From positions 48,935,343 to 48,999,342 of the forward strand of contig NC_065538.1 in assembly GCF_932294415.1 (NCBI RefSeq): a DNA stretch of 64,000 bases, in the 5' to 3' direction. This document shows, piece after piece, positions 24,289-35,641 of this stretch. The number at the start of each line of letters is the position of its first letter. The stretch's first letter is position 1. The notes under the pieces are model-generated. The model had not been told where the DNA came from and ran no database searches. It saw only the letters and a list, made by a program, of their open reading frames with translations. The translations under genes were made by a program, and so were the position numbers. This DNA is from Quercus robur. Lineage: Eukaryota; Streptophyta; Magnoliopsida; Fagales; Fagaceae.

Positions 24289-24640
24289 CAACTACTTAAA
24301 AGAAATCTAAGTTTTGGACAGAACCAAGGTATTGCATGGTTCTCAGACTCAAACCTATGGGGAAACCAACTACTTAATGAAAATATCTAAGTTTTAGACA
24401 GAACCAAGGTATTGTATGGTCCTCGGACTCAAACTTATGGGGAAACCAACTACTTAAAGAAAATATCTAAGTTTTAGACAGAACCAAGGTATTGTATGGT
24501 TCTTGGACTCAAACCTATGGGGAAACCAACTACTTTATGAAAATATCTAAGTTTTGGACAGAACCAAGATACTGCGTCTGCATGGTCCTCGAACTCGAAC
24601 CTATGGGGAAACCAACTACTTAAAGGAGATCTAGATACCA
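24289..24640. repeat. Tandem array of about 80-bp units
   Basis: CCAACTACTT recurs at 24289, 24366, 24446, 24526 and 24612, giving spacings of 77, 80, 80 and 86 bp. Each unit contains GGACAGAACCAAG or a close variant and ends CCTATGGGGAAA. It lies just inside the 5' LTR, in the leader of the element. Confidence 0.9.
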
Positions 24641-24999
24641 GGCTTGGCTTAACAATATGCATGACATCTCGGATGATGCCTATATCTCCCCAGAAGTGTG
24701 TTCAGGCACAAATTCAACGTCCTATGGGCGCGGGTAAGTTAGAATTCTGGGATATGATCCCAAATATATCATATGCACAACCATTCATACATGTTAAGAT
24801 AACTAATTCAAAAATCAGGAGATCTGCAACAATAGTAAGCATCAGCAAGGGCAACTAACATACAATTTAAAGGAAGAAAAAAATTTCATATATGTGGTTA
24901 ATAAGTTCAAACTGCAGTCAAACTATAAAGTTTTCAAAACAAAAGAGAAACTAGTTAAAAAGTTAAACTGGAAACAAATACGAAGATTGGCCAGGGCTG

Positions 25000-27985
25000 C
25001 TACTTCTTCAATGTCGTTTTGTCCACATCCTCGGAAGGCAGAGCAGGACTAGCCTTAGGGCCCTGGGAGACATCCCCTTCTTGGGAAGGCTGAGTAGGGT
25101 CGGTTTCGATGCTCTTGGGGATCTCAGTAAGGGGAATTACCTGTAGGGGCTGAACAAGGATGGCTGGCTCCTCGACATCAGGGATCAGAGCGCTGACCGT
25201 AGGCTCGACACCCTCTTTGGGCATCTCGGGATTCATACCTCCAGGTGCTTCCGTCGCATCATGAGGCTCTCCTCCTTCAATCAACTCGCCAAGAGGGACG
25301 ATGACCTCTGCAGCTTCTGACTGAGTAACCCCTGCCTCGTGTTAATCGCTCATAGCCTCGAAGTTGGCGGAGGTGGTCTCACGGATGGCTGGAGGATAAA
25401 ATATGCTCTCCGCCTTCCACAAGTTAGACGAAGCATCCACCCCAGCTCGTTTTAAGGCCTCTTCCCAAACCTGGGAGCAGTATAGTCTACATACTCTAGG
25501 AATTTGAGCTTTAAGGAAGGCCTGGGTTTCAGCCATCCTCGTCTCGTAACCCTCCTCTTTGGCCTTGTCCCTAGCAGCTTCGGCCTCGTTTCTGGCAAAC
25601 TCGGCCTCCTACTTGGCCCTCACGGCTTCGTCCCGGGCAAACTCCGCCACGCCCTTAGCATTCTCTACCATGATTAGTTTCTTCTTTAAATCACTGATCT
25701 GCTCATTGGCTATTTGCAATTGCTCCTCGACATCGAGTAGGCGCTTTGTCTGTTCCTCGGCCTGCTTTTGGGCACCAGTTAAACCTGCCAAGGCACTATC
25801 CCTCTCTTGGGTAGTCTCTTTTAAGTTCTCCCTAGCCTTTACGAGGTCAGCCTCGGAAGCTTTGAGGGTCCGCGCAGCATCTATGTGTTTGGTGCGTTCA
25901 TCCTCGGCGGCCTTACTCTGCCCCTTCACTTCATCCTCCATCCTATAGGTGGCTTGGATAGCCTGCCAATAGAGACAAGTATATTATGAATGAAAGTCTG
26001 GGAGCAAGAATTGATAGAGCCTTAGGTTTCAAGAGTCTTACCATACCTAGGTACCTCTTCACGCTAAGGCAAACCTCCTGCATCCTCATGTTCTTTAACT
26101 CTTCCACATCAGTATCCCTCTCTCGGGTAGCCTCCTTTAAGTTCTCCCTAGCCTTTGCGAGGTCAGCCTCGGAAGCTTTGAGGGTCTGCGCAGCATCTAT
26201 GCGTTTGGTGTGTTCATCCTCGGCGGCCTTACTCTGCCCCTTCACTTCATCCTTCATCCTATAGGTGGCCTGGATAGCCTGCCAATGGAGACAAGTATAT
26301 TATGAATGAAAGTCTGGGAGCCAGAATTGATAGAGCCTTAGGTTTCAAGAGTCTTACATTACCTAGGTACCTCTTCACGCTAAGGCAAACCTCCTGCATC
26401 CTCATGTTCTTTAACTCTTCCATATCAGTGGGGAGCAGCATGGTTCTCCCTAATGCATCGGCCACATAACTGCCATCACTGTCTCCAAGGTCCCTCATTG
26501 GGGCGGGAAGCCAAGCACTCGACGCGGATTGGGCTTCGATCCCTTTTCCCCTTGCTTTGGGTGGATTGGGCTTCAATTCCTTTCCCTTTACTTTGGTGCC
26601 CAATCTTTAACTGTTTCGGAGCTCGTGGGGCTTCGTCCCTTTCCTGTGAGGATTGGGATTTTCCCCCATTCATGGGCTCCTTACCCTTGGGGCTCCTCTT
26701 TCTCTTTGAGTCAGTGGGCTCCGGCCGAGGAGGTAGAGTTGATTGGGGAGGAGCAGGAAGTTTGGGGCGGGGAGATTGTGGCTGCGACTTAGTAGAGGAA
26801 GACCTAGTCTGTACGGGCTAAAGCTGAGACGGGGGAGTTGGAGCATTGGATTGCAGTTTTTCCTGTGTACCCTTCCCCGGTTGACCCTCGATGAGGTCGA
26901 ATAAGCTGGCCGGGGGCTTTCTCTTAAGACCCATCTCGGCTCGAGAGGATGTTCCCACTGACAACAGTTTCGCTTCGCACAAGTTTGGGTCACCTAGATC
27001 ACCAGAAGGATTCTCAGATGGGTCGGCTTGGTCAAATGCCCTAAAACCCTCCTCGGATAGACCTAGATTACCTTCGTCCTCCGCTGTGTGATGAGAGGAC
27101 GAAGAGCCCACCAATGGGATGCCCTCTGGGATAGGAGATCCTTCGGAGATCAAAAACCCTTGTTTGACTACGGTAATTTTTGGAAGCCGAGGACGGTTAG
27201 CGCTAATCACGTGCTTTGAGTCGGCAAATGACTTCTGAATGGGATCGTACCCTAAGATTTTGTGAGCGGCTCTGACTTGACCATCCTCTTCATTTACAAA
27301 AACTGCCGCTTGAAGAACAGTTTCCAAATCAACCCGGTTAACCAGATGAAACTGTCGGTGAAAGGTGTTTGGATCTGTAAAAAAAAAAAAAAAAAGGCAT
27401 GTACATGGTTAGTAACCGAACCGCATCAAATTAAAACGGCGCAAAAGATTGGCACCCTTCTACTCTCCATACCCCACCTGGTTCTCCCTCCACCATCGGG
27501 CATGGAAGGCCATCATGCCATTCCCCGAATACGATAAGAAAGTCCTTGTTCAATCCCTTGTTGGAGTCGGGGAGGCACTGGATTAGCCAAACCCTATCGT
27601 CTCTCGTCTTCATGTAGTAGGATTTGCCCTTCAAATTTTGGAGATTGTAGCACCAATTTACATCATGAAGGGTTAGTCTTAGCCCCATTTTCTCGTTTAA
27701 GGCATCCACACAACCCAGAATCCTAAACACATTGGCAGCGCACTGGGTGGGAGCTAATCAGAAATGCCTAAGGTAACTCTTCATTACTGGTCCCATAGGG
27801 ATTCTCATCCCCCCCTCTACGAAGGCGAGAATGGGAATTACCACCTCTCCCGTCCTTCTCAGAAGATGCCACTCCCTCATCTTACAGTGCCTCAAACTCA
27901 CGTTGGGGGGAATCCTATAATTGGCGATGAACTTTTCCATCGCCTCTTCAGTATCAACCAATTTTCTCAATCTCAATTTAACCAT
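25000..27985 (-). pseudogene. Antisense additional ORF of the gypsy element, multi-exon, degraded
   Basis: Starting at Met 27985 the minus strand encodes YRIPPNVSLRHC, then (after TGA near 27756) VFRILGCVDALNEKMGLRLT. An intron follows, with an acceptor after a poly-T tract near 27372. The next exon (27370-26818) holds FHLVNRVDLETVLQ and ends in TAG; a Lys/Pro/Ser-rich tail runs on to about 26476. Coiled-coil exons (26450-25600) contain KASEADLVKARENLKE and AEEQTKRLLDVEEQLQ. The C-terminal part has VCRLYCSQVWEEALKRAGVD and an acidic tail stopping at 25000. Similar hypothetical proteins are common in plant genomes; function is unknown. A TATA-like GGTATAAATG (minus) lies near 28240, about 250 bp upstream. 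At least three stops break it. Confidence 0.7.
25800..26431 (-). repeat. 316-bp tandem duplication within the antisense ORF
   Basis: The segment beginning GTACCTCTTCACGC at 26051 repeats at 26367, a period of 316 bp. Each copy carries an exon end (EVCLSVKRYLG), a complete short intron with GT and AG ends, and the start of the coiled-coil exon. The junction reads through in frame (RERDTDVEELKNMRMQ). Confidence 0.85.
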
Positions 27986-28235
27986 CTCTAAGAGTTGCTA
28001 AGTAAACTCAGTGGATGACGGGAGAAGGAAAGGAACAAGAGAAAAATAAACCCAGAAAAGAAAAAGCACGAGTTAATGAAGGCAAAGAACTTACAGAAAA
28101 GAGGAAAGGTGCCTCGGACAGGCTTTTTGTGCTAGAGATAGACTTGAATTTGGATGAAAGTTTGGATGAACCCAAGGTATACGTGCTAGAACTCTTAAGT
28201 GCAAAAGTGAAAAGACAAATCAGTTCCAAAAATCA

Positions 28236-28246
28236 TTTATACCTCC
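28236..28246 (-). promoter_or_regulatory. Possible TATA box of the antisense ORF
   Basis: The minus strand reads GGTATAAATGA upstream of Met 27985. Promoter function is inferred from spacing only. Confidence 0.4.
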
Positions 28247-28523
28247 CATCGAAAGTAACTGCATGAATTTTCCCACCCATAAAGGCAAGGAAATCTCCAC
28301 CGTTAGATCACCATCGCGCCGTTGAACGTGGGAAGCACAGAGCCGCCCGCATTCAATAAGGACACGTTTCACCTTCCAAAGGCCCTAGGAACGTGTCTCA
28401 GGCAAACGAAGAGTCTCGGGAACCGATAGGTGACAAGGATTGACAAGCTTTGACGGAGGCCTGATGTCATCAAAACCCTCCTATCCGGCCGAGGATCCGA
28501 ACAGTAGGATTTTGAGGGGTTAT

Positions 28524-29229
28524 TGTGGGGCCAGAAGACTTATGACCCCGCCCACTTCCCATTAGGACCCAGGGCCCGTGCCGAAGAGTGTAGTTGCCGA
28601 GGACAAGTGGCGAAAGACCGAATGGCCTAGAGATGCAGCCGAGGACGACCCTGTCCTCGGCATCCCAAGACTTCAAAGGGAAGGATAGTATGTCGTCAAA
28701 GGCGGCCTCTAAAGCGCCCCCAGGAGATAAGGCGAGTAGAATGAGACCTACATGGGGGTACGGAGTGGGAGTGGTTCAAGGAAAAGACGTCACCTCCGCA
28801 TTAAATGCACCCACAAACGTCCTGGCCATATTGATGGGAAAAGACCCCTGAATAGTGCGGCTTCGGTTATTGCAACTAACATAAAGTAGGGGGAACCGGC
28901 TAATAGGACAGGTACTCGAATAGATACCTGCCTGATCAACAGATGGAGGGTCAGGATCAATCGAGAAAGACTATATAATGTAAAGGCTTATGCGCCAAAA
29001 AGAAGGGAGGTTGGGAAAAAAGGCCAAGAACCAGAGTCTCCCAGGCCGTGTCGAGGAGAAAGACTCCTCGAGTGAACATGGTTTAATTCTGTATGAACAT
29101 CATGACTAATCACCGTTCGGTGACTAAGGCCTAGCCTTTCAAACCCACGCTCTACAAATTTTATTGTTTGGGCCTTTTAACGTATGAGCCCAACATCATT
29201 TTGGGGTCGTTACAAATTGAGTCCTTACA
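28524..29229 (+). repeat. 3' LTR of gypsy element
   Basis: TGTGGGGCC...CCTTACA, same length as the 5' LTR, preceded by a purine-rich GATTTTGAGGGG tract. Confidence 0.92.
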
Positions 29230-29234
29230 ACAGT
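29230..29234. repeat. Target-site duplication ACAGT (right)
   Basis: Exact copy of 23372-23376. Confidence 0.9.
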
Positions 29235-29400
29235 TATTGTAGAATTGTATATTATTTTTTTTCTCTCACCTCTTGTCTCATCAAATTCCTCTCTCTTTCT
29301 CTCCTTCTCTTTATGAAGATAATAATAAATAAAGAATGAATAATGATTATTTAAATAAAATAAAATAAAATGTATAATAGATAATTTGATGTAAGTGCTT

Positions 29401-29907
29401 TTGAAAAGTGGTCATATGAAAAAAAAAAGGGTACTAATGCAAAAATAAACATAAATTTTTGCTAAAACTGATGCATACCCAAACCCTTTAAAATGTATAT
29501 AGTTATAATAGAAACTAGCCTCATCACACATGCTCCGCAGGTGTGACAAGACTCTTTTTTATTTTGAGATTAATCTGATTTTTTAATTTAAATTTATCTA
29601 TTGTTAGCAAGATTACACAGGAAGAAATTTTTAAAAAACTAAAATTTAGAATTTGAAAAGAAGTAAACTAGGTTTAGTGCCGGCTAGTTTTTAGGAAAAA
29701 ATATATCAAACGTACATGAGATATATTTAAATAGAGGATATGTGCTAATTTTTAGAAAAATTTTCTCAGGTATTTTTTTTTTTTTTAATTTTGTAGATTA
29801 CAATTTTAACCTTATTTTTTATTTTTTAAAAACAAAGATTATCTAATTAAATTATGGATATTTTTAACTTTTTTTTTTTAGATTATAACTAACTTTCTAA
29901 ATCCTTT
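29401..29907. other. AT-rich intergenic sequence
   Basis: Poly-T runs only; nothing recognised. Confidence 0.5.
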
Positions 29908-29910
29908 TAA

Positions 29911-31103
29911 GAGCACCCACAGTAGATGTGAGATATGTGCCAAATGCTAAATATTTGGCACATATCCCACACCAAACCCATTTTAAGCCCAATTATCAGA
30001 TGTGGGATATGTTATATTTTTTGCAACATTAAACAGTACCGTGACAAATTTGCCACGGTACGGAACAAATGTGGTATAATATTTATTGATTGTTTATTTC
30101 TCTCTCTCTCATCTCTCCGTCGGTCTCAGCTCTCTCAAACCCAATCCTCTCCTCTCTCTCTCACCCCAATCCTCACTGCTCTTTCACACCCACGCCGACG
30201 ATCACTTCCACGCCGACGCCGATCTCTCTCTAACAATGGTTTTTCTATTTTTTTTTTTTTTTTTTTGGCTGTGGTTTGATGGGTTCGGTTCCGATGGAGG
30301 TGGGTGGGTTCGGATGGGCTAGGCTATGGGTCGGCGATGTTGGTGTGGGTCTGTTGTGTGGGTCGGCGATGACGGTGACGACGATGAAGATAGTGGGTTT
30401 GGAGTCTGGGTTATGAAGGTTTTGGGTTTAGAAGTGGGTGTGGGTGAGGGTGTGGAGGCGGTGGGTTTGTTGGGGTTTGTGTTTGAGGTGGTGGTGGTGG
30501 GGCTTCCGATTTGGTGTTGGTGGGCTATGGGTTGTGGGTCAAGGTTTTGGGTCGGCGGCATTGTGGGTCGAGGTTGGTTGCGGCAGCGCTGTGGTTTTGG
30601 TCTGGTGGTTACTTGAATTGTTTGTTAATGGGTTGGTTGGGGTTTGATGGGTTGGGTGGTTACTTGAGTTTGTTTGTTTGATGGGTTTGGGTTTAGAAGT
30701 GGTTGTGGGTGAGGGTGTGGAGGCGGTGGGTTTGTCGGGGTTTGTTTGTTGCGGCAGCGCTGGATTTGTTTGTTGCGGCAGCGCTGGATTTGTTTGGGTT
30801 GGATTTTGGCTTGAATTTGTTTGGGTTGGGATTTGGCTGGGGTTTGCTTTGAGTTGTGTTTTTGGTTGCGGAGGATGTGGGGGTTGTGTGGTGGTGGCTG
30901 TTAGTTGTTGGCAGAGAGCTGTTGGTTATGTTGATCGGTAGTAAATATTATTTTAATAGGTAGTAAATATTATTTTAATGTATAAAATTGAATTATAGAA
31001 CATCTGATAAATGAGATGTTGTAAAATAATGTGGTAAAATAATAAAGTAAACATTTAATATGGTAAAATGACATAATATTTAAAACATCTGTTACGGATG
31101 ATC
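29911..31103. mobile_element. Harbinger-like MITE with GT-rich interior
   Basis: The left end GAGCACCCACAGTAGATG pairs with the reverse complement of the right end, GATCATCCGTAACAGATG. TAA flanks both sides (29908-29910 and 31104-31106), the 3-bp TWA target typical of PIF/Harbinger elements. The interior switches from CT-rich (30100-30230) to a strand-biased GGT/GGTTTG-rich block (30280-30940). Frames across that block are low-complexity and not taken as genes. About 380 bp separate it from the PEX7 start. Confidence 0.75.
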
Positions 31104-31158
31104 TAATATAAGGAGATTACGTAATCAATCCAACTTTTTTTCTACAGGCAAATGTTAC

Positions 31159-31161
<3 letters not shown>

Positions 31162-31203
<42 letters not shown>

Positions 31204-31283
31204 GTAGAAATGTGTTACTCAATTTCGTACAATGAAAGGTCCTGGGCATAAAAAAAAAAAAAATAATAATAATAATAATAATA
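31162..31283. repeat. AT microsatellite (31162-31200) and TAA microsatellite (31264-31283)
   Basis: Both lie in the PEX7 upstream region, within 330 bp of its start codon. They are likely to be length-variable. Confidence 0.85.
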
Positions 31284-31484
31284 AAAATAAAAATATATTC
31301 TAAGAACACTAGTGAAGAGTAAAGATAGATAAAAAAAAGCTTGATAAGGTTCCTGTCATCTTTCCTAAAAACGAAATCCTAGGGAAGCAAACTTCATCAT
31401 CATTCATCAATCATCATAATTCAAACCCTCATAGCTACAGCCTACACATATCAATCAAACCCCCAATCCTCAACCGCAACAACC

Positions 31485-32441
31485 ATGCCCGTTTTCAAAA
31501 CCCCATTCAACGGATACTCCGTAAAATTCAGCCCATTCTACGAGTCCCGCCTCGCCGTAGCCACCGCCCAAAACTTCGGCATCCTCGGCAACGGCCGCGT
31601 CCACATCCTCGACCTCCCTCCCACTCCTTCCTCCCCTTTCGTTGAGCTCGCCTCCTTCGACACCGCCGACGGCGTCTACGACGTCGCCTGGTCCGAATCT
31701 CACGACTCCCTCCTCGTCGCCGCCGTAGCCGACGGCTCTCTCAAGATCTACGACCTCTCTCTTCCCCCTACCTCCAACCCTATCCGCTCCCTCCACGAAC
31801 ACTCTCGCGAGGTCCAGTCCGTCGACTACAACCCCGTCCGCCGCGACTCCTTCATCTCCTCCTCCTGGGACGACTCGATCAAGCTCTGGACTCTCGATCG
31901 GCCAACCTCGATTCGTAGCTTCCAAGAACACGCGTACTGCGTTTACGCCGCCGTGTGGAACCCTCGCCACGCCGACGTCTTCGCCTCGGCCTCCGGCGAC
32001 TGCACGCTGCGCGTGTGGGACGTGCGCGAGCCCGGTTCGACGATGGTGGTCGCCGCTCACGAGTTTGAGATTCTGTCTTGCGATTGGAACAAGTACGACG
32101 ACTGTGTTATTGCCACAGCCTCTGTTGACAAGTCTGTTAGGGTTTGGGACATTCGGACTTACAGGACTCCGTTGGCGGTGCTTAACGGCCATGGCTACGC
32201 CGTCAGGAAGGTGAAATTCTCGCCTCACAATCGGAGCTTCTTGATGTCGTGCTCTTACGACATGACCGTGTGCGCGTGGGATTACATGGTGGAGGACGCG
32301 CGCATTGGGCAGTACGGTCACCACACGGAGTTCGCGGTCGGGGTCGACATGAGCGTGCTCGTCGAAGGCTTGATCGCCAGTACCGGTTGGGACGAGCTTG
32401 TTTATGTTTGGCAGTATGGAACTGACCCCAGAGCTCCCTAA
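31485..32441 (+). CDS. PEX7: Peroxisomal PTS2 receptor PEX7 (WD40 protein)
   Basis: An intact single-exon frame of 318 residues, the usual length of plant PEX7. It binds the N-terminal PTS2 signal of peroxisomal matrix enzymes in the cytosol and delivers them with PEX5 to the peroxisome import machinery. The start MPVFKTPFNGYSVKFSPFY is the canonical plant N-terminus. WD40 repeats fill about residues 60-318, with motifs such as SSSWDDSIKLW, ASASGDCTLRVWDVREPGS, TASVDKSVRVWDIR and the C-terminal TGWDELVYVWQ. Codon use is GC-rich in the first half, unlike the AT-rich surroundings. No defect was seen. A polyadenylation-like AATAAA lies at 32661-32666. Confidence 0.97.
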   Translation: MPVFKTPFNGYSVKFSPFYESRLAVATAQNFGILGNGRVHILDLPPTPSSPFVELASFDTADGVYDVAWSESHDSLLVAAVADGSLKIYDLSLPPTSNPIRSLHEHSREVQSVDYNPVRRDSFISSSWDDSIKLWTLDRPTSIRSFQEHAYCVYAAVWNPRHADVFASASGDCTLRVWDVREPGSTMVVAAHEFEILSCDWNKYDDCVIATASVDKSVRVWDIRTYRTPLAVLNGHGYAVRKVKFSPHNRSFLMSCSYDMTVCAWDYMVEDARIGQYGHHTEFAVGVDMSVLVEGLIASTGWDELVYVWQYGTDPRAP

Positions 32442-33574
32442 TACAAGGGTAGTCTTTTTTTCTTTCTTTGTTTTTTCTTCTTTTCATACGAATTTGTTAT
32501 ATTCTTCATGATTTTTAGATGAGAGTAGCTATTTATGTCACTATGTTGTTGTGTCTGTTGCGGTGTAATTGTTAGAAAAAAAAAAAAAAAAAAATCTGTG
32601 GATGTTCTTCATGAATAACTTACTGAGTGAATAATCCCTGTTTGTATATCAGTTGCTCTGAATAAAACAAAAGGCTCAAGTACTTTGGTGCTTCCATGAA
32701 TTCCATGTTATGTCTCTATATTTTGTACATCGTATGCAAGTGTGAGACTGATATATTTGGATATTTTTTGAATTTTTTATGGTTGAGGGAAAATCATATG
32801 CATTGGTAGAATCTACACTGCATTGCATTGCTTGGTAAAGTGTCTTTAGTGTTACTACCATACTTTTTTTGGTGGCTTGTTAGGGTACAGAGTGCTAAAG
32901 GTTGCAATATGTGAAGATTCTCCTTGTAGACCCTTTGTTGACTATCTTGTTTTCTATTCAGAAAGAACCAAATTTAATAAATTATTAAGTGATATGAGAC
33001 TGCTTTTTATGTGATTTTTTAAGGAAAGATTGTCTTTGGATGTTGAAAATTAACATGAGGGGTTCCTCATTTAATTATGTAGAGCTGTTCTTGTCCTTGT
33101 GTGAGTGCAATGGTTGTAAATTTTAGGAACTTTCCTGATGTACATTCTTACTATGGAAAACTCATTTAGGCCTATATTATATGAAATTCTATGCCTTTCT
33201 TCTGTAAGATGAAAGTAAATTGCATTTATGGGGGTGTAGCATAAAAGTTTCTAGTGACTTGTTGAAATTGGTACTCATGGACTCATGGTGCAAGCAACAA
33301 CCATGGGTGACAAATTTTATTTTTATTTTATTGGAGTCGTGTCCTTGATAGAATTGCAATATTACAGATATCAGCTGATTGCAGAAGTCCTACTCTTTTA
33401 ATGAACTATTTAAAAATCAATCTCCATTCTCTATAATGATTTGCTTTAGAGACAGCTAAGCATTGTGTTTAGTATTATCTCACTTGAGGTTCTTGCAACA
33501 AATCATTTGTCACTTGAATTGCAATACTTTTTGGGTTTGTGTCTCTTCTAGTTCTAGGGGTGCATTGGTGGATT

Positions 33575-33635
<61 letters not shown>

Positions 33636-35428
33636 GTAGTGCTAGGAGATATAACTAAAAACCTCTGTAGGTTTCGTGTGCTTCACACCAAAATGCAATT
33701 ACTGCAAAATTTTCAATTGTCACCCAGCAGATCTACCTATTTCTTTTGATCTCTTGAACGTGAAGTCAGAAAAGTGGGGGAAAAGAATTAGGAAACTTAG
33801 GAAAGTCATTTGATTTGATCCCCATGACCCAAACCTATTATTGGATCTTAGGTTCTCTTCTCTCAAGTTTTGTTTCAAAGCTCCTGGCACATGTTCTGTT
33901 TAGCTGTTATGTTTTATTCCTTTTCTGTAGTATAGGTTATCAGGTGTATTTATTCATGTCATGGTGTTCCACTATATTATAGCTGTCAAACCATCTCTAT
34001 TGTGTCATCCCTCTTCCAGTCCCTGCAAAGCTGGTAGTCTATAAGCTTTCTGACGTTTTGCCAGAGGAGATGCACAAATCCTTGAAGGACATCTGATCTC
34101 TACACTCTACAGTGCAGAAGCTCTACTCTATCTTTGTGAGGCAATCATAACCATTTCCAAAATTTTAGTTTGATTGGGATGCTTTGGAAATAAAACTGGA
34201 AACTGGAGAGAAGGAATGGTCTGTCTTTTGGGTTTGTCTTGAGGTTAGTGGACATCTTTGCCCAATATCTCAGACGATGGACTGCAGGATGAAGTTGATT
34301 TTTTTGCTTATACTTAATGTAAATTTCAAAAGGTTGCAATATTGATCAAACCTATTATTTTACTTCTTAGGTTTTGGCTCCTGGTTCACAATCTCTTGAC
34401 CCATGGTCTCTTAGGAAGTCCTTGGAATATCAACTAAGCTACATGTTGGTAAGGCTCACATTCATGATCCATTCAATTGAATGAAAGCTTTTACGATTAA
34501 CAATTTGTTACTTAATGATATTTGGAGAGCTTCCTCATGACCCTAGCTTGTTGGTTGGGAGTCAATGCCTGCTGAAGTATAATATTCTAGTTGTTCCTAA
34601 AGAAATGTTGCTGTATCTTCTTTTGAGTACCCTAGAAATAAAAAAGAAAAGTAAAGGGAAGCTCTTACATGCTGTTACTTGGACTGGTTATGATAGATTG
34701 AGGTGTAATTGTGGCGGGTTAAGGTTTGCTAGGATTTGTGGATCCAGGGTTCAGAGTAGTAGAATTTAGGGCTCAAAATTGGCTCTAGAGAGTATTTAGA
34801 GTTTTATGGTCTTGACAGGTAAGAGTAAAGGCTTGACACGGGATCGTAAGAAAAAAGGAAAAGAGGGAAGTTTATAGTATTTGAGTTGTATGAACAATAC
34901 CCATGGCTATAAATAGTACCACGAGATAGGGAATAATAAAAGAGCGAAAAAAAAATAAAAAACCTAACGTGTCTCAATGCTAAAAAGTGAAAACACTCCA
35001 TTTATATTATTAGTAAATTGTATTTTATTTTAAGTTTTAGTAGTTAAGTAGGTTAATAACTTAATATATCACTTTCCTAGAGTCAATGTTTTTTTAATCA
35101 ATAATCAGGATTTTTTTAAAGTCAATTAAAATTAGGGTTTCTTAAGTCAACTAGAATTAAGGTAAGTCAGAGTCTATATAAGAACAATATTAAGCACAAT
35201 ATTAGTCCTATCTCCTGTGGAAACTGCTTACAAGTTTACAATTTGATTGATTAATAAAATCTCTCTTAAAATTTTTTAATTGATTAATAAAATTTCTTCT
35301 TTTTTATTTTTATTTTAATACGGTGTTGAATTGGTGCTTTGTTCAAAACTAAGTAAATAAATGACCAATAATTGGAAGCACCAAAACCTCCACATATGAT
35401 TTTCTTATTTTTAGGCCTCCGCATCTTA
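32442..35428. other. PEX7 3' region and intergenic sequence
   Basis: Contains a poly-A tract near 32577-32594, the AATAAA at 32661, and a compound GT/GA microsatellite at 33574-33631. No gene recognised. Short open frames here lack domain signals. Confidence 0.6.
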
Positions 35429-35431
35429 TTA

Positions 35432-35598
35432 GAGCATTCCCTTCAAAACCCATTAAAAATGTAAAATGCATTCTCAAATACACAAAATCAACCAGCGTCC
35501 GGGAATGCAAAATACAAAAAAAATTACAACTTGCTATACCGTAGTATTCCTATTGTAGCAACTTCTATTTCATTTTTATCTATTTTTTATTCACTCTT

Positions 35599-35641
<43 letters not shown>

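Larger units (their letters stand above)
23377..29229 (+). mobile_element. Non-autonomous Ty3/gypsy retrotransposon, Tat-like, with antisense ORF
   Basis: 706-bp LTRs (23377-24082 and 28524-29229) flank 4.4 kb. The primer-site sequence TTGGCGTTGTCCGTGGG directly after the left LTR resembles the TGGCGCCGT type used by plant Tat-like gypsy elements and sets plus orientation. No Gag, protease, reverse transcriptase, RNase H or integrase was recognised. Instead the interior carries an 80-bp tandem array and a long minus-strand ORF with introns. Antisense extra ORFs are known in the Tat lineage of plant gypsy elements; assigning this element there is inference. The LTRs differ by a few percent by eye. 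Confidence 0.88.
23228..29400. mobile_element. Harbinger-like MITE split by the gypsy element (tentative)
   Basis: The left end reads GAGCATTTGCATCATGAGG at 23228. The right end, reverse-complemented from 29400, reads AAGCACTTACATCAAA. Without the inserted retrotransposon the two halves (23228-23376 and 29235-29400) make about 315 bp. The ends resemble the clearer Harbinger-like MITEs at 29911, 35432 and 47905. No clean 3-bp target duplication was found, so this is less certain. Confidence 0.45.

Noticed and set aside
30326..30941. Gly/Val/Trp-rich frames in the GT-rich block
   Set aside because: Low-complexity translation of a simple G/T-rich interior of a MITE; no domain and no conserved start context.
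31470..32324. 284-residue minus-strand frame opposite PEX7
   Set aside because: Shadow of the GC-rich PEX7 coding sequence; composition and repeats follow the antisense of WD40 codons.
34020..34110. Protein-like phrase ending LPEEMHKSLKDI
   Set aside because: Only about 25 codons with no recognised homologue, no clear splice context and stops around it; too short to support a gene.
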